Assembly: GCA_905221605.1 (NCBI GenBank)
Contig: CAJNDS010002668.1
Span: 923,501 to 987,500 of the forward strand
Source of the DNA: Symbiodinium natans
Taxonomy: Eukaryota; Sar; Dinophyceae; Suessiales; Symbiodiniaceae
Direction: 5' to 3'
Length of the DNA stretch: 64,000 bases
Part shown: in pieces, positions 63,326-64,000 of the stretch
Numbering within the stretch: the stretch's first letter is position 1
Layout: every line of letters begins with the position of its first letter
Notes under the pieces: generated by a model
What the model saw: only the letters and a program-made list of their open reading frames with translations
Told to the model about the DNA's origin: nothing
Databases searched by the model: none
Made by a program: the position numbers and the translations under genes

Positions 63326-63517
63326 CTACTTGGAGGTTCATGGTACTTATTAACCAATCATAACTGTACTTATCACCCACTTTTAAGCCCGTTAAGTGCC
63401 CTAACATGGTTATAAGTACAGTTATAAGTACAGTTATATATATATATATATACAGTTGTACGTACAGTTATAAGTACAGTTAAAATTGTTTAAAAAGTAC
63501 TATGAACCTCCAAGTAG
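63326..63517. mobile_element. 192-bp element with 23-bp terminal inverted repeats
   Basis: CTACTTGGAGGTTCATGGTA at the left and TACTATGAACCTCCAAGTAG at the right are inverted copies with one mismatch. Internal TATAAGTACAGT repeats and an AT run. Non-coding, MITE-like, 11 bp before exon JJ. Confidence 0.75.
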
Positions 63518-63528
63518 ACAACCGGCAG

Positions 63529-63606
63529 CAAGGCGCATTTGGTGATTTTCCTGGTCGTGCTCTTCCTGGCCTGGGCAGTGGTGAGCCTGGCCCGCTGTCC
63601 CGGAAG
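63529..63606 (+). CDS. exon JJ: transmembrane helix
   Basis: CGGCAG acceptor 11 bp after an inverted-repeat element; SKAHLVIFLVVLFLAWAV then VSLARCPG; GC donor (GGAAG/GCCCGG). Clear membrane helix. A poly-G run follows. Confidence 0.6.
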
Positions 63607-64000
63607 GCCCGGGGGGGGGGGGGGGGGAGGTTTTTCGGGTTTAGGCTTTAGGTTTAGTTTTTAGGGTTTGGGGTTTAGGTTTAGGTTTAAGGTTTTCAAA
63701 AATTGGGGGGGGGGGGGGGGGTGGCGGCAGGAGCAAGGGCGATGGCAAAAAATTCTGCTGGGCAATCCAAACAAAATCCCTCAAACCCTTGGCCGCTAAA
63801 CCCCGCAGCCTCAAATCCTGGGTCCCTAAGCCCTTCAGAGCTGCAACTCCGAATCCCAGACTCCGAAACAGGCGGGAAGTTCCTTTTTTTGGTAGGTTCT
63901 TACTATAAACTACTATAAACCACTTTGTAGGGTTTTTAGGTAGCCTACCAAAAAAATCTAGGTTTTGGGTTCTTAAGGTTGCCCCTAAACCCTAAATCCT

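Overview
The window looks like nuclear DNA of a dinoflagellate. (1) The sequence is saturated with interstitial TTTAGGG/CCCTAAA telomere-type heptamers. (2) Where an exon chain can be fixed by protein motifs and reading phase, introns begin with GA or GC as often as GT and almost always end AG followed by G, the dinoflagellate splice pattern. (3) There is no operon structure, ribosome binding site or long ORF; coding sequence is cut into exons of about 25-140 nt separated by 60-1000 bp introns. I found no tRNA, rRNA or CRISPR array.

Layout. At the left edge (59-358) two minus-strand exons, the first with an ATG, run out of the window; a short strand-switch region follows. From about 0.8 kb to the right end every good exon is on the plus strand. 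0.8-31.9 kb holds about 60 exon-like islands; several are hydrophobic (8.05, 13.4, 23.2, 23.7, 24.5, 25.3, 27.4, 28.2 kb), suggesting a multi-pass membrane protein or several co-oriented genes. Exon identity there rests on open frame, splice-like borders and protein-like composition, and some frames are ambiguous. No family could be named.

32.1-57.4 kb is the best resolved locus: 28 small exons whose phases join into one reading frame. It encodes an AIG1/GIMAP-like GTPase domain (P-loop split by an intron, switch-I Thr, DTPGVGD, TKAD), then a long coiled coil, a Cys/His zinc-type motif, basic segments and a transmembrane helix. The intron between 39828 and 50074 contains a 10-kb satellite of about ten near-identical 950-bp units, each with nested 50-bp subrepeats and interrupted by a 100-N assembly gap. 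58.7-63.6 kb holds further phase-linked exons including two hydrophobic helices; these may be the 3' part of the same gene or the next gene.

Most introns of the GTPase locus (about 21 of 27) carry telomere-type tracts and no exon does. One 61-bp intron (56257-56317) is almost nothing else. Many exons sit between an upstream CCCTAAA tract and a downstream TTTAGGG tract, so several introns start with TTTAGGG and end with CCCTAAA and could fold into a long stem. Introns also hold several families of short dispersed elements, some with terminal inverted repeats, plus microsatellites. This telomere-repeat-laden intron architecture is the main candidate for an undescribed system.
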